From Progne subis subis (Eukaryota; Chordata; Aves; Passeriformes; Hirundinidae): DNA of 64,000 nt. Made by a program: the position numbers and the translations under genes. The notes under the pieces were generated by a model that was given only the letters and a program-made list of their open reading frames with translations, was not told the DNA's origin and did not search any database. Below, one piece after another: positions 24,542 to 37,988 of this stretch (position 1 is its first letter; each line of letters begins with the position of its first letter). Location of the stretch: assembly GCA_022316685.1 (NCBI GenBank), contig JAKJHU010000062.1, forward strand, positions 186,001 through 250,000, given 5' to 3'.

Positions 24542-26290
24542 CCATGGAAGCCTTAGAAATGCAGTTTATTCTGTAACTGTTATAAATTTGCATTCTTGAG
24601 CCTGAGAATAGGCAATTATTCCCATTCATCAAAATATAGGCCCTAGAAACTATTGAACCTATTATGTGTAGCCCCAGGCCAACTGCTAGGCATACAATTG
24701 AAAATAAGATTTAGATATCTTTCAGCCTCTTGAAAGAGTTTTTTAAAAAAGTCCACAGGTTATTTTGATAAAATTCACCCCAGTGCACCACTCAGAAATC
24801 AGTTTTATCAAAAACCTGAATGATAAGATTGGCTCAGATTTCTTTCTTGAAAAAACATCCTTATCTAATTAAGTGTATAAATCAGACTGATGAAAAAGGA
24901 AATATGTCCCCCGAAGATACAGTCTATACTATCAACTTTTACCCAAGATCATAAACTTTCATTTCATCTCACTTCACTCAGCCTTCTCAGCCTGTGACTG
25001 AGTTGTTGCTTAATTACCAAAATATATTCACTACCTATTACAAACCCCTGTACCGCTTTAAGTTAATTCCTTCACTTTTTCCAGGGCATAGGCAGATTCT
25101 CATATACATAAAAATCCTCCAGACTGCTCCTGCCTTCACTTTTCACATATCAGAGCATCTTCCTGTGCTGTGTTCTTGTGTGTTCTGGTTTTAGGCTCAG
25201 TCTCAGACTGCAGGAAACCCCCTTCCTGCAGCGTTTCACCTCCTACACACAACAGCTAGAGATGGCACAGGTTACTCCATTTAGGGTTTACAACTCCAGT
25301 TGGAGTTTGTACCTCAAACAGTCCCAACAGAACATGGGACAAGCAGATGTACTGATCACCACAGCATTCACGGTAGGGCTGGGAAATCAGTGCTGGCCAC
25401 GTCAGTCCTTTCCTCTCAACACAAGTGCCCGAAGGAAATCATACCACTCATGGATTTGCCACTAGATTTGCACTCCCATGGTGGAAAGCAATCCTTGTTC
25501 TGTTTTTTTTGGGAATGCAGCCATTCCAGGCTACCTTGCCTCACCTGCATGTGGGTCAATTTATCCACTTTCATCCCAGACTCACATCAAACCCCAAAAT
25601 TCCATTAAATCAGCTTCTCCAGCTGAAGTTGCTTTTTGTGCTCTTTGCTTTAACTTGAGGGGAAAAAATCCCCTAAGAATGTTTTTAATGCCAGCCTGTG
25701 GAGACACAGCTCCTCCTTTGCTGCCTCCTTCTATCTGCACAGAACAAACCTGAGCCCTCACACTCTGCTCCCCCCACGGGCTGACCTTGCCATGATCAAG
25801 TGGAGGCAGAGAAAGGAGGAAGCTTTCCCTTCAGACATGTGAGAAGCTGCTGCACAAAGCATGAAAAAAGGCACTTGCCCTGCAACCGGTAGCGCTGGGG
25901 AGGTAAGGGCATGGTCATACAAAATCCGCAGCAGTGCAGCTGATAACGCAGCTGTCTGCTGCTGTTACCAGATAATGCATCAATCCGGGCTCTCAGAGAA
26001 ACACACAGACTCTGCTCACTGAGTTTAACGTGCTCCAGAAACCATTAATGAATAGTTTCTTTGCAGCTTCCTGAATGCTCACCGAGCTTTGAACAAGGAT
26101 TTGGTACCACGAGGTTATCAGCAAGCACTCCACCCCTGGCCTGCTCTCAAGATGACTTTTGCATCTCTGTGGCCCAGTAATCCTGAACAAGTTATATGAG
26201 GAATGAAGATCCTCCTCAAGGGCTGAAACCACCAAATTAACATTTCCAGAACAGTATCCCTTGACTGAGATCATCACTGCCACACCTCAA
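24542..26290. other. Unique non-coding sequence
   Basis: Unique sequence between two CR1 fragments. It contains the E-box/GATA cluster at 25937-25975. Overlapping open frames at 25178-25753 lack recognisable domains. Confidence 0.55.
25937..25975 (+). promoter_or_regulatory. E-box/GATA motif cluster
   Basis: In 39 bp there are two CAGCTG E-boxes (25937-25942 and 25949-25954) and two GATAA motifs (25942-25946 and 25971-25975). The first E-box and first GATA share a base. E-box plus GATA composites are known binding sites for TAL1/GATA-type complexes in blood and vascular cells; the usual spacing is about 9 bp, which is not exactly met here. The surrounding 120 bp also has extra CpGs. Enhancer function is inference. 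Confidence 0.3.
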
Positions 26291-26592
26291 ATAGTGTGCT
26301 TGGGTCCCTCATTACAAGAAGGACATTGAGGTGTTGGGATTGTGTCCAGAGAAGGGCAGGAGAGCTGGTGGAGGGTCAGGAGAACAAGACTTTTGAGGAA
26401 CAGCTAGGGGATATAGAGTTGTTTAGCCCGGAGAAAAAAGAAGCTTAAGAGGGGAGCTTGTCACTCTCTACAACTACCTGAAACAAAGCTGTAATGAGGT
26501 GGAGGTTGGCCTCTTTGCCCCAGTAACAAAGGATTAGAGAAGAAGAAATGGCTTCAAGTTGCACCAGGGAAGGTTTAGACTGGATACAAGAA
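26291..26592 (+). mobile_element. CR1 LINE internal 3' fragment, plus orientation
   Basis: Reads ACAAGAAGGACATTGAGGTG, GTGTCCAGAGAAGGGCAGG, GGTCAGGAGAACAAGACTTTT, CTCTCTACAACTACCTGAAA, AATGGCTTCAAGTTGCACCA and GGAAGGTTTAGACTGGATAC. This is the conserved end of the CR1 reverse-transcriptase frame and the start of its 3' UTR. The match stops after about 26592, before the normal CR1 3' terminus, so the copy has lost both ends. It cannot be joined to the 24340 fragment as one insertion, because the two lie in the wrong order. Confidence 0.9.
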
Positions 26593-29490
26593 ATACATAC
26601 CCTCTCACTCCCCAAGAAGGAACTCATCCAGTCAACTGCAAAAATCATGAGGAAAAACCCCTCAACCCATAGAGGAATGGCCATCACACCCATCTGGCCA
26701 GGGCTAAATTGTGACTTAAATCACCACCCCATCAATGAGTCAAGGCAAAAAAGCTCAGTGCAGAGAAATGCTGCACAAGTGTCTCAACAAGACTAACAGG
26801 CACCTCCAGCTCTAATGCATTCCTCCTTCTTTCCCAAGATTATAGGAAATTTGCTCTGAAGAAAAAGCACCCACACTCTTCTCATGAGTTTCAATAATGG
26901 ATGTGATGCTCACTCCCACGCTCTGCTTGAAGACAAACTAAAGGGGATGATTATCAGCTCAGCAGTTTGTTAAGCATGAGCCCTAGGACTTAAAACATTT
27001 CCTGCAGAACATCAAGGGAAAGTCTCCATATTCTCAAGCAAGTCTGTGACCAATCCACAGCGAAATCTTTATGACAAGGGCCACACATTCATGGCTGAGC
27101 AGGAAGCAAAAGGCATACCACTGAAATGGGCCTGAGACTTGCAAGTACCTCACCAGCAAAGGTGATGATGGCATTTTCCTGCCTTCCCTGAACTTGCTCC
27201 AGCTCTCTGAGAGTATCACCTCCCTTAAAATTACACATAGGTCTATTGATGCTGCACCTTCAGCCTGCAGCCCAACAGCGCTGCTAATGCCAGGGCTCCT
27301 AACTCACCTCAGAAATGATAGGGGAAAAGAAATGGAAAAAGTACTGTCTAGCTCACTCCTGCTATCAACAAGCTAAGCCATAGTAATGACAAGCAGCAGG
27401 AGGTGTGGTGAAAGGCTGCTGTGTGTAGAAAGCTGAAGAACAGAAATAGCATCATGGGAACCCAAGCTCAGGTTGTTTCAAAGGACTCTGAAAGAGATTC
27501 ATAGAGCCAACTCACAAGCACTTGCACATTTCAAGCCAAGGAATGTAACCACTTATTGGTGCAAGTCTCATCATTAACATAAACAAAACCATACCTCGTA
27601 CACACACATATGGAATAGTTTGTGTGCTTAAGATAATTTTTGGTTTCTCTTTCAGGGAATTCAATCACAGCTGACACTATGGTAGAAGGTGACCTTATAT
27701 AGCATCTGTGTTGCAACGTGTGAATGTGTTGCTAGGGTGAGGTAAGGATAGGAGCTAAGCCTTGGCTCTATGTTTTCTGGCTTTTTTCAGCTCATGTCAG
27801 CCCTTATTGTTATTTCCACACAGGGAGAGGAAGGTGTGATTAAGAGGAAGAATGCTATTGCTTTGCTTGGCTGTTTCTTGGCAGTTGGTGGATTTTGCTA
27901 AAAACTTTATCAGAATAAACCTCTTTCATGTAATGGAAGAATTCTCCTCTACAGAAAAAGATATGCTGCAAGTGAACTGTTCCCCAACCCAACATTTACA
28001 TACAGCCTCCCTGTCAGCAGGGGTTTGATCCCTCTAACCTGCAGGAAAGGAAGAATGAAGTTGAATCTCTTTGAAATAACCTTTTAAGTCAAGTCTCAAG
28101 TACTTATTGGGAAATAACACAACCTAGCACACTCAGGCAGACAGATGATTCACTCCCAGCCCCTAGCACTACCTCATTTTACCTTTCCTGGAAATACAAC
28201 CCACCCAATAATTCTTCTTATTTCCCTACTCTTGCTAACACCTATTAAACTGCAGATGCCTGTTTCCCCCAATAAGAACTGTGAGATACATTACAAACAA
28301 TTTTAAAGTCCACAGACTGTGCCTGTTATTTCTGGTAGACAACAGAAAAGGTTAGCAATTAATCACTGTCTGCTATCTGCACTTAAAAAGTGGCAATTAT
28401 TGATAAATGTGTTCCCTCTTCAAGCACGTTACTGAGAACTGGTGAGAAGTCTGGACTACTACAAAACCTGAAAACATTAACTGGCCAAATAGCTTTTGAG
28501 GCCAGAACACAAATACCAGCCTCGCTAATTGAAAAGATGACGTCATTGGACTGATTTATGAAAGGCACTGCTGATGTTTAGATTAGGAAAATTTACTTGA
28601 GATGGCCAAAGTAAACTCCATGGCCTTTGTTTTGGATAGTTCAGTTTATGGAGCTGTCATTTAAAAGAGCCATTAGAAATAAACAGATACGTGGCGACAG
28701 AACCTACGGAAGAGGCTGGGGTGGGGGGTGGTGGTGCTGGCACTGTTTTGTTTTTAAACCCACGTACAACTGGCCCAGCAGTATTTCATCCAGGCTCCCA
28801 CTCTTGTCCCCTCTCAGAAGTGAAAAGTTTCCAATACAGCCTTCTGCCTAAAATACCATTAATGATAGCAGCATATGTTGTTTACGATACAGGTCTACTC
28901 AGCGTTCCAACAACGAAAGAGTAGGGAATATTCTATATTCCCAAGAGGAACAGGCTGAAAATACTCTCCCTGAGTCACAAACATTTGCTAGGCCACAATT
29001 CAGGTAGTTTCCAAGAATTCAAACTGTGGATTAAATGATTTATAGTCAGAGCAGCAAATTAAAACATTTGGGATGCTTAGAATTATTACCGGTTTATGGG
29101 CTTTAATTACAAGTAGTTTTCTTTCCTCAGCAATTCTATTTTTTTACTGTCTAATAAATTTGACATTTACTGCCTTTTCCTGGCTGAAGACTAGAATACA
29201 AGGATGTTTTAAGGCACCCTACCCCCAAAACCTTGGAGCTTTCCTTGTGCAACAAGGAAATACATGCCCTCCTGTACAGACTGCATTGAAACAGGTTGTT
29301 TGAATACAAGCAGCCAAGTGGCATCCATTCCCAAAAGAAACAGCAGGAATCTCCTCCAAGATCTGACTGCCAGGCTCTGTGATGCACAGTGAACTCAGTT
29401 TTTGTGGGTTTTTTCTGCATTTACACAGGCTTTACCTGTTTAACCAAACATGTGGAAAAGCCGCTGTCCAGCTGAATGGGGGCTGCTATA

Positions 29491-29513
29491 ATCCACTGGT
29501 AATGCCAGTGGAT
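29491..29513. repeat. Short perfect inverted repeat
   Basis: ATCCACTGG, a 5-nt spacer, then CCAGTGGAT: a 9-bp perfect stem. No T-run follows and there is no precursor-like longer stem, so this is not a microRNA hairpin. Confidence 0.6.
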
Positions 29514-30597
29514 CCCAAATATTTATTGGCTCAGCTGTTCACACAGGAAAGGAAAAAAAAAATTAAAAAATGCCTGATTGCTCACACAAATTATGGGATT
29601 CAGATAGAGTCACTGCTAAAGAGTACCTATAGGTACTTGGGACAATTATATAAAGTTTTGGGTGAGACTGGAACAGGAGGATAACTAGTAAATGTCCTAA
29701 CTGCCTTGTGATAAAGGAAAGAATAAAAAGGTATAAGGGAATAGAAAAGGCAGTTGAAAGAGGACACCTGTTTCAATCATTTCAAAGGACATCAGGAAGA
29801 AATTATCTAAATGTTGGTTTTGAAGCCAGAATCTCTTGCATATGGTGGGACCCAAGACCCCATCAGTCATGGCCAGAGTAAAAATTAACTAGAAAGATTA
29901 ACTAGATGCTTTTAAGCATCACGTAATTAGATAACCTAGAATAATCAATCAGGCATATCAAATTAATTTAAAGCCTCTGTCTTCCAGGTGCTGTACCCCC
30001 TAAAGTATAAAGTACCCCAAAACAATGTCACTTGTTGGCCACAGAAATATAAAATGTTTTCTGAAATCATTAAAAAACCATTGCCATCTTGAATTTCCAA
30101 AGACTTTCACCTGTCTTTGGTGGGTGTTCTCTTCAGGGAAAAGGGAGAATGGATATTTGTGCGAGGGAAAGTTCCCACCTTATTACAAACACAATCAAAA
30201 AAGCAAGCAGACCTCAAATTTCCCAGCTTTTATAACCTTGAACAGAATTCAAATCAGCTCACAAGTAATTCCTGGGAATTTTAGACAAGCATTAACCGCT
30301 GAGGAAAAAAGAGATTTATCCAAAAAGGACTGCTGTGTTTTCTACCCATTGAACCACAGTAGGGCAGACTCTACCCTGTAACCCATTAAAGTAACTCCAA
30401 TTGGCTTCAGTGGTTTACACTGAATTTCTAATCAATGTATCTACATTAATCTTCCAGTAAGCAGCTTTTCAAGGCCTAGTACAGTACAAGAAATTTCATA
30501 CATGCTACTTCAAATATTAAAGTAAAAATGTTTAAACAAAACCAGACAAAGCCAGGCAAAAATCCCCTACAGCTTCCCAAAAGCACAGTATAAGGGA

Positions 30598-30745
30598 GAA
30601 AAAAAAAAAGAAAAAAAGGTAATTTGAAATACATGATCTTAACTAAAAAGCCACAGAAAGAAACATCAACACTGCTCCCCCCAAAAGAACAACTCAACCA
30701 ACCAACCAAAAAACCAAAGAAACAAGCCACAAAAAAAAGAGAGAA
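30598..30745 (+). repeat. A/C-rich low-complexity tract
   Basis: Runs of A broken by short CC, AACC and CAACC units over about 150 bp, with very little T. Part of the A/C tract class seen throughout the window. Confidence 0.6.
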
Positions 30746-31487
30746 CCAACCAAAAAATGCCAGTGACATCTCAGAATAAATAACAATAAAGTCTCTGCGG
30801 ATTAGTAGTGCACTCCCCGTGCTCCTTCTTCACTGTCTCCAAACACAATTTGGATTTCCCTCCTCTGACTGGCCACGTGGATTTGAGAAACTGATAGAAA
30901 TTTAAGACCTTTACCATTCTCTCCAGGACAACTAAAGCTGTTTAACAGGTTAAAACCCAGCCTTTTGTTTGCTTTCTAGAGGAGGAAAGAGAAATTATTT
31001 AGGCATCTTCATTCAAGGAAAACAGTGCAATGGTATGGTCTTATTTGCAATGCCATTATCTTTATTATTTACTCAAAAATTAGGTATTTAAAAACAGTAC
31101 ACAAAATAATCGGCATCCATAATTATAGGAGTTGCTTATCTTGAAGAAACTGTAGTAATTTAAATTAAAAAGTAGCCTCCCTCGACAAAGTACATCTCCT
31201 GGTATTTCACCTCAGTTTTGACATAGGCTGAGTAGCAGCAATGTGCTTCTGATTTTTGCTTTTGCAAGAAGTCCTTAAGATGACAGATTAAAACTCCAGT
31301 ATTACCTGTAAAAGATTGAAATACCTTACCATAAATTTTTTTTGTAGACATTAATAGTTTATGTCTACAACAGAAAGACAGAAGGCCTTCTCCAGGCCTA
31401 CTGAGCAAATCAGCAGAGCCAAGATTAAAACTCTTACTCTCCTAATGCTTTGAATTTAGGAAACTCACTGTTGGAATAGGATAGTTT

Positions 31488-31504
31488 AAAAAAAAAAAAA
31501 AAAA
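31488..31504 (+). repeat. Poly(A) tract
   Basis: Seventeen A after ATAGTTT. Confidence 0.85.
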
Positions 31505-31938
31505 GTCTCCTTCAGACATGCACACTCACTCCCATCAAAGAAGCGCCAAACAGCATTCCATTAAACTTCCCAAAAAAAAACCCTTTTGGAGTGAGAATAC
31601 GGAAAAATTTCAGCTCTGAATCGCCTGCGAGTTCACAGCTCCTGTTTTCACATACTTCTAACAATAAAACTGCATTACATAACTGCAATGCTGCTCTTGC
31701 CATAGGAAATCTTTCAGATGACTTCCACGTCGCATGTGGCAGGTCATGCCCTCGCTGGAGCAAGCAGAGGCAGCTCCAGCAAAGCTGTGCCTCGGCTGAC
31801 GGCAAACGATCATCGACTTCCATGTCCCTCAAAAGCTTTCACAGCAACGCCACAGAAACGCTGCAGTTGTGCCTGCTCCAGTCTGACAAACTTGAGCTAT
31901 TTCACAAGATTTTTTTCAGCTTAACAAAGTAAAAATTA

Positions 31939-31973
31939 TTTAAAAAAAAAAACAAACAAAAAAAAACCACCAA
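31939..31973 (+). repeat. A/C-rich tract
   Basis: A10, CAAACAAACAAAAAAAAACC, then CACCAACAAC. Confidence 0.75.
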
Positions 31974-34900
31974 CAACTTTCTACTTGGTTGACTGCAACA
32001 CCAATGCGCTAAATCACAAAGCAATTGGTGTCAATGGACATTGTGGTACAGCTGCACCCATTTAAAAGAACAGCTGCTCAAGAAATAAAAGCACATTCTT
32101 TTCATCCAGCCACAGAACTTTCAGAAACATGAGTGACAAATCTGCTTGAGTGGATATTTATTAGCAACACTAAGGGCTCCTCCTTAGAACCCCAGTGTTT
32201 TGTTCCAGGCCCAAATCTTCCCTCAGCATAAAATTACTCTTTTTTTTTTTTTTGTGACTGTCCTGGCTTCTACTGAGCAGATGCTTTTGCCAAACATTAA
32301 TAATAATTATTTGTCTTCAGATTCATCATCTCCTTGGTGTCACCCATACACGTGAAGGTGCTTTTATAAGACCCCCCCAATACCAGCTGCTCTTTGTAGC
32401 TGCTCCTAAGCCCACAGTGGAGCCCCCCCCACCAAGGCCCAGCTTTACTGCAGGCATCTGGGTTTGTGGCAAAGGAGGAGGCTTTACTTTTTCCCATGGC
32501 CTCTGTGTCATATCCTGTTTCTCAGGGTCCTCCCATTCCCCTAAACATGACTTATCTCTCCAGCACTTCTCTTTCTCAGACTCCAGGCTGACTATCCTGC
32601 TGACAGTGAAGCAGCATGGATGCCAGCTTTGCATATAATTATATAAAGACTTCAAACTATGCTCCACTGTTTCCTGGCCTTTGGTGATTCTATGAAACAA
32701 AAACCTGAGAATCTGAGGTTTCTGAAGTGTTTTCGAATGCAAGATAAGAGTGTTATGCAGAAGTACTGTTTATGTTTACTCGGTTTACCAAAGAATTTAG
32801 TTCAAATAAACCTTGTAAGTGATAGAAGTAAGAAAGTATTTGTTTGGAAGACTACACTCTACAATGACTAAAATGCGTGACCAGATTAAAAAAAAAACCT
32901 TACAGATGCACAAGCACAAGCCAAGACCAAATTCTGCTGTCCTGACCCTAAAGCTACTGGAGGAGGTCTAAGACAGTTTACAAGAGGAGGAAATTGGATC
33001 TTGAGCATGTTGTTGGTGTATGGAAACAGTAAAATACTCACCCCCAACAGAGCTACTTTCATCTGAGAACAGATGCTGCAGCAGTACCAGAGGTAGGGGG
33101 AGATTTGGTGGGTTTGTTCATTTTGGTAGTTTCTTTCCTTCCCTGGAAATCATCCAGGGAAAGCATATGGAAAATAGGACACAACAAAAAGGAAGGAGGG
33201 CTCCTGTGAAAAATATTCTCAACAGATTTATGCATGGGTCAGGAAATGGACAACTGACCCCTGCTCAGGAAAGACTTTATCAATGAAAAGCTTTTTTGTT
33301 TTACAATCAACATCATTGCAGAAGGGTGGAGGAAGGCAACAGCTTATCATATCTGCTGCATTATTTCTCAGCTCTACACACGAGATTTAAAAAATTTCTA
33401 TGGAAATGCTGGCCTTTAATGTACAAAACCTTCTAAGGAGGATCACAGAGCAAGGGTGAGGGCAAGAAGTTCCATCTGCTGAAGCTAGTGGTTCAAGCAG
33501 CTTCCTCTGTGCAACCTGAAGCCTCTTCCAAACACACACTTTGCTCCGCTAGCCAAAAAAGAAATACAAGATGTGCTCACATTTGGCCCCAAATGAAAGC
33601 CTAGAAATTATTATGGGTTCTAGTGAAAATCAGTAAAACCATTTTTTTTTCCCCCTCTCTTAACAATCCTCCCCCAAACACTTCTAAGAAACAAAGGCCA
33701 GGACAAAAATTGCCTCAGTGCTCACCCAGAAACACACAGAAATAAATTCTCTGTAAGCCTGCAAAAATTAGGTGACCAGGTACTTCCAAAACAGGGGAAC
33801 CAAAAAACATCACTCTGTGAAGTCCTGGAAGGGAGAAGATAAGCAGGGGAGGGGAGCACAAGTGACCAAAATCAGGGCTCAATGCCAGTTGTGAGGTCAA
33901 TTCTGTTCTCAAGCATGTAGGCACACATTATTTCTTTATAAAATGGACTACTGCATTTACACAGCAGAGCAGCAGTAGCCAGCTTTAAGGGATTCACTCA
34001 TAAATTTGGCAGAATACACACACAAATTCGATGTTATACAGAGCCCTTTCCAGACTCAAGGGCGAAGGGAACAACTTGTTTTCAGCTACATCTCAACTGC
34101 ACAGACAGCACAGAGAATAATGCTTCCATATTTTCCTATTCTGAACCAACAGAAGAAGGTGTTGGCTTCAAATGTAAGGTTCACATTATTGAGCTCTGTT
34201 CAAATATTCCCCTCATTTAGACCACAGACCTCAGAAATGGGTCTCATTTTTCTTTCCCTCCTTTTTGAATACCTAAGGCAGTAAATCAGATGTGCAAATG
34301 GAAGAACTAGTTAAATTTTAAAGTATCTTCATACCAGGAGGTACCAGAAGAGGTTTCCAAACTGCTTTTCCAACAGACCTAACTATCCACTTTTTGAAGC
34401 AAACTACTTTCACAGTGCTCCAGATATAGAGGAAGGAGTGGAACCCACATTTTTTTAGATAGGATGATCTGATGCAGTGCAGGTGTTGAATAAAGACCCC
34501 AAGCGACCATACAAACTGGGATGTCTCTAGCTCACACAAGTCCTTTTGCATCCTTAGATTGCCATGGCTACTTCTCCAGCCTCTTTGGGGTCTCCTTCAA
34601 ACACACAGAGATTCACTCCAAACGAATTTGCTATCTTTGTTATTTAAATGAACTTAATTTCCCTAATGCAAACCCCACCATTTACAAGTGAAGTGCTGAG
34701 AACAGAGAAAGGATAGATGAGCAGCATGTATATTCAGCAACAACTGGTTATCTAACTTCATTCTTCAAAAGAAGAACCCGCACCCAGGCAAAGCAAAACA
34801 ATTAAGAAGTAAACAGTAAAATGCATAATGCATTCAACTTCATCTTACTTTTTGAGTCAGTGAACAGACACAAAGCATTACTGTAACTGCCCTATGTACG

Positions 34901-36951
34901 ATTTTTTTTGTCTGCTCTATCTGACAACTCTAGGATAAAATCATCAAAGGAAATCCCACATTTTAAAAGATTCTTTTCTACACCACAGTTCCACATCGGT
35001 AGAAGTGGGATCAGTCATGCCTAGCAGTATAAAAAGGCTGTGGACCCTTATCATCACCCCACTTTATCTAGCACATGCCTTACAAGCAGTGGTAGCAACA
35101 TCCTGATGGTTTACAATTCCCAGTTCCCATAACATTGAATCAACAGCACATTTGGACCAGTCCACAAGCCATTTGAAAACTCCCAGGAAGGAGTTTCAAG
35201 CTCTCTTTGTTCCATTCACAGGGGTTGTGGTTGTTGTTTAAATTCAGCCCTCAAGGCTTTGGCACTCGGGGGACTTGGTGGAGCCTGGCACAGGGTCACT
35301 CCTGCCACGAGTGGCCGCCGGGGGCTCGGCAGGGAGAGCACTCTCCCTGTCTGGAGAGAGGCACCCAGCCAGAACCTGCACCAGCCCATTCATTCACGCA
35401 TCCAATGACACCCCAGCCAGCTGCCATTTTTTTTTGTGTGTGTGTTACTTTACAGGAGGACTGGCCTCTTAATGGGTTTGCCAAAATAAAAGCAAGAAGC
35501 TGTTAGTCACGTTTAAGACCACCAGTGTCTCCATTCGAGACCATGTTCTCCACTATTCCTGCTATTTGACGTGCTTTCCCTTTGCCCTGAGACATTCTTT
35601 CCATTGAATTTCCAACAGAATGAACATAAAACAGACCTTTAAAAAAAAAAAAAAAGCCATTACTCTGAAATAATAAGAAACAGACAAAGCCATAGAAATT
35701 TCTGCTGGCATAAGACAAATTAGTGGAATTTAACACATAGCCTGATGAGTACCTCCCACCAAAGGATCAACCACAGACAGATGAAAAGATTAGGAGTAGC
35801 CATTGCCAAATAAACATTCTTATTGAAGCTAAGAGTAATCCAGTTTCAAGGAAAGTTCCAAGCAAAGACTAAGGGCATTGCAATGCTAGCAGAGTTCCAT
35901 GCTTTTTCACTAAGTCAGGAATCAGAAACTTGTTTGGTTTATGAAGAGGAATGCATAACACTGCTTGACCATGACAGGGAAGAATTGGAACAGATCACAC
36001 CATACGTCCTTTCCAGACCCAAGATTTTTAAGATGACTGGATACTGAAAGCAAGATGATCCAGATGGTTATTTGTTAGCCTGTTATCCTGCCCTTGTGAT
36101 TCCCTCTCTCCTTCCCAATTGACTGTACTTTCTCTTAGCTTCCAAAGCACTTTCAATCTCAAATGAAACAAGGTCTCAGGAAACAGTACATTATTTCAGA
36201 GTGCTAACTTTGATGTAAACTGTAGTTGAAACAGGATAACATTTTAAGTGATCAATTAATCTGGTCAGCATCCTGAAATGCCCAATTATATGGTTAATGT
36301 AAGCATGCTGAGAGCTTGAAAGCTGAGCTAAATGAGTAATGTAATTCTCTGGCTTCGTGGTTCAGTAAAAATGACAAAGGGAAGTGGGGGGGAGAAGAAA
36401 TCATCTTAGGCCAAGAAACAGCAAAATTTCAAAGTAACCCCAAGAGCAGGTTCTTCTCAAAATAAAGATTTATGGCATGTTTGGCTAGCACATATTTCTG
36501 TTAGTCTTTGAGAAGCGAAACATAATTTAACATTTAAGTGCAAGTGACAAATTCTGTTTTGAAATAAGGTCTGACAAGTTCTTTACCTAGCTCATTTGGT
36601 ATTTCTAGAATTCATCCTATTGTTGCCTTTAATCCCTTGGCTGAAAATACTCAAATCATGTTAGTCCTCTTCATCTTCTTAAATATTTCTGATGGGGTGA
36701 CAGAAGGGACATGCTACTCCATTAACCATACTTTGCATAAGTCAGCAAATGCTACTAAGATGCCACTGAAGCCTTAAAAAGACTTCATTCCCAGATGATT
36801 CCCACACAGCTGCTGATGCCAACGTACAAAATCCAGGGGAACATGAAAAAAAACAGCTGATCTTGAGCTCCTAAATTACTTCTCTCAAAAGTGCTGCAAA
36901 GTGAAACTAAAAAAAAACCCAAATGACTCTTTAATTAAAGTATTTTATAAG

Positions 36952-37026
36952 CATAGAGTAAGTGAGGTTGGAAGGGACCTTTGGAGTTCATCTGGTCCAA
37001 CTCCACCCAAAGCACAGCCAACTTAG
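36952..37026 (-). mobile_element. CR1 LINE 3' scrap
   Basis: Plus-strand GCATAGAGTAAGTGAGGTTGG, then AAGGGACCTTTGGAGTTCATC, TGGTCCAACTCCACCCAAAGC and ACAGCCAACTTA. This is the complement of the last ~75 bp of an avian CR1. Confidence 0.8.
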
Positions 37027-37680
37027 TAACTTCATGTTTTGCATACTTTTTCAAAGAGACAAGAATAAGCACAACCACAATGATTTAGAAAGGGATAACA
37101 AAAGTCTTTGTGACTTAGATAAAAACAGAGTGTGCAAAAAAACAAGGAATAAAATGCAAGCCCTGTAAGTGCTTTCTAGGTTACCTGCTGTTGATTTAAC
37201 ACTCTCCCTTTACAAAACACATTTAAGTCCAAGAGGAGGCATGATATGAAACCTAGACAGGAATGAGATGGTGGCAGATGAATGAAGACACCTCAAAATC
37301 ACTCTTTTCTCTTAATGTATCTTTTTCTTTCCACTGATGTCCAAAAATGCATACACTTTACACCACTCTCTGGCAACTGATAAATTATACCAAAAAAGGG
37401 AATGTCTTTAAACGCCAAGTGTCTCCACGTTTGGACTTTCTGGAAGTCACACTTCTGGCATGAGCAAGTCACTGAACAGTTCACTGATGTTTCAGTTCAG
37501 TGTTCCTCACCCAGCTGGTATCAGATGTGTAAGAGGATGTTCCAAGAACTCCCTAACAAGCTGATATGGTACTCCTTAGTCTCTGGGAAGGTCTCTTCCT
37601 AAGCCATAACATTTGGATGTAATTCTTAAGAATGCTGTATTGTATTCCTCCTTTCTGACACTTTGGCTTTTCTCCCTCTT

Positions 37681-37781
37681 AAAAAAAAAAACAAAAAACA
37701 AACTCAAAAAAAAAACCAAAAAAAAAAAAAAAAACCAAAAAAAAAAAACAAAAACCAACAACAACAAAAACCCAAAATCCA
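37681..37781 (+). repeat. Long A/C-rich low-complexity tract
   Basis: About 100 bp built almost only of A runs (up to 16) with C, CC, CAACAAC and CCC interruptions. There is a single T near its start. It is a likely source of sequencing and assembly length errors. Confidence 0.85.
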
Positions 37782-37988
37782 ATGAATCCTAAACATTATT
37801 TTTTCCTGTAAAACCCAGACCACCATCATTGAGAGAGGCCAAGAAGCTCACACATAGCAAGATAAATTTATCTGTACATTTTAATGTCAACAAAGGTACA
37901 AACAGCGTGAGATCTGGGATGCACAAGCCTGGGCTTTTGTCAGGGCACCCATAAGAAAACTACAGTCCTCCTGTGTGACCTTTAATAG

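Larger units (their letters stand above)
26593..36951. other. Unique non-coding sequence
   Basis: No gene recognised in 10.4 kb. Several poly(A)/A-rich tracts (30598, 31488, 31939) and a small perfect hairpin (29491) are present. Open frames up to 138 codons (32326-32742, minus) show nothing recognisable. Confidence 0.55.

Noticed and set aside
27700..27960. Region with AATAAA and TATA-like text as a possible third LTR
   Set aside because: No match to the two LTR copies, no paired terminal repeats, and the motifs are common in A+T-rich DNA.
32326..32742. 138-codon open frame on the minus strand
   Set aside because: No domain or splice context recognised, and open frames also overlap it on the plus strand.
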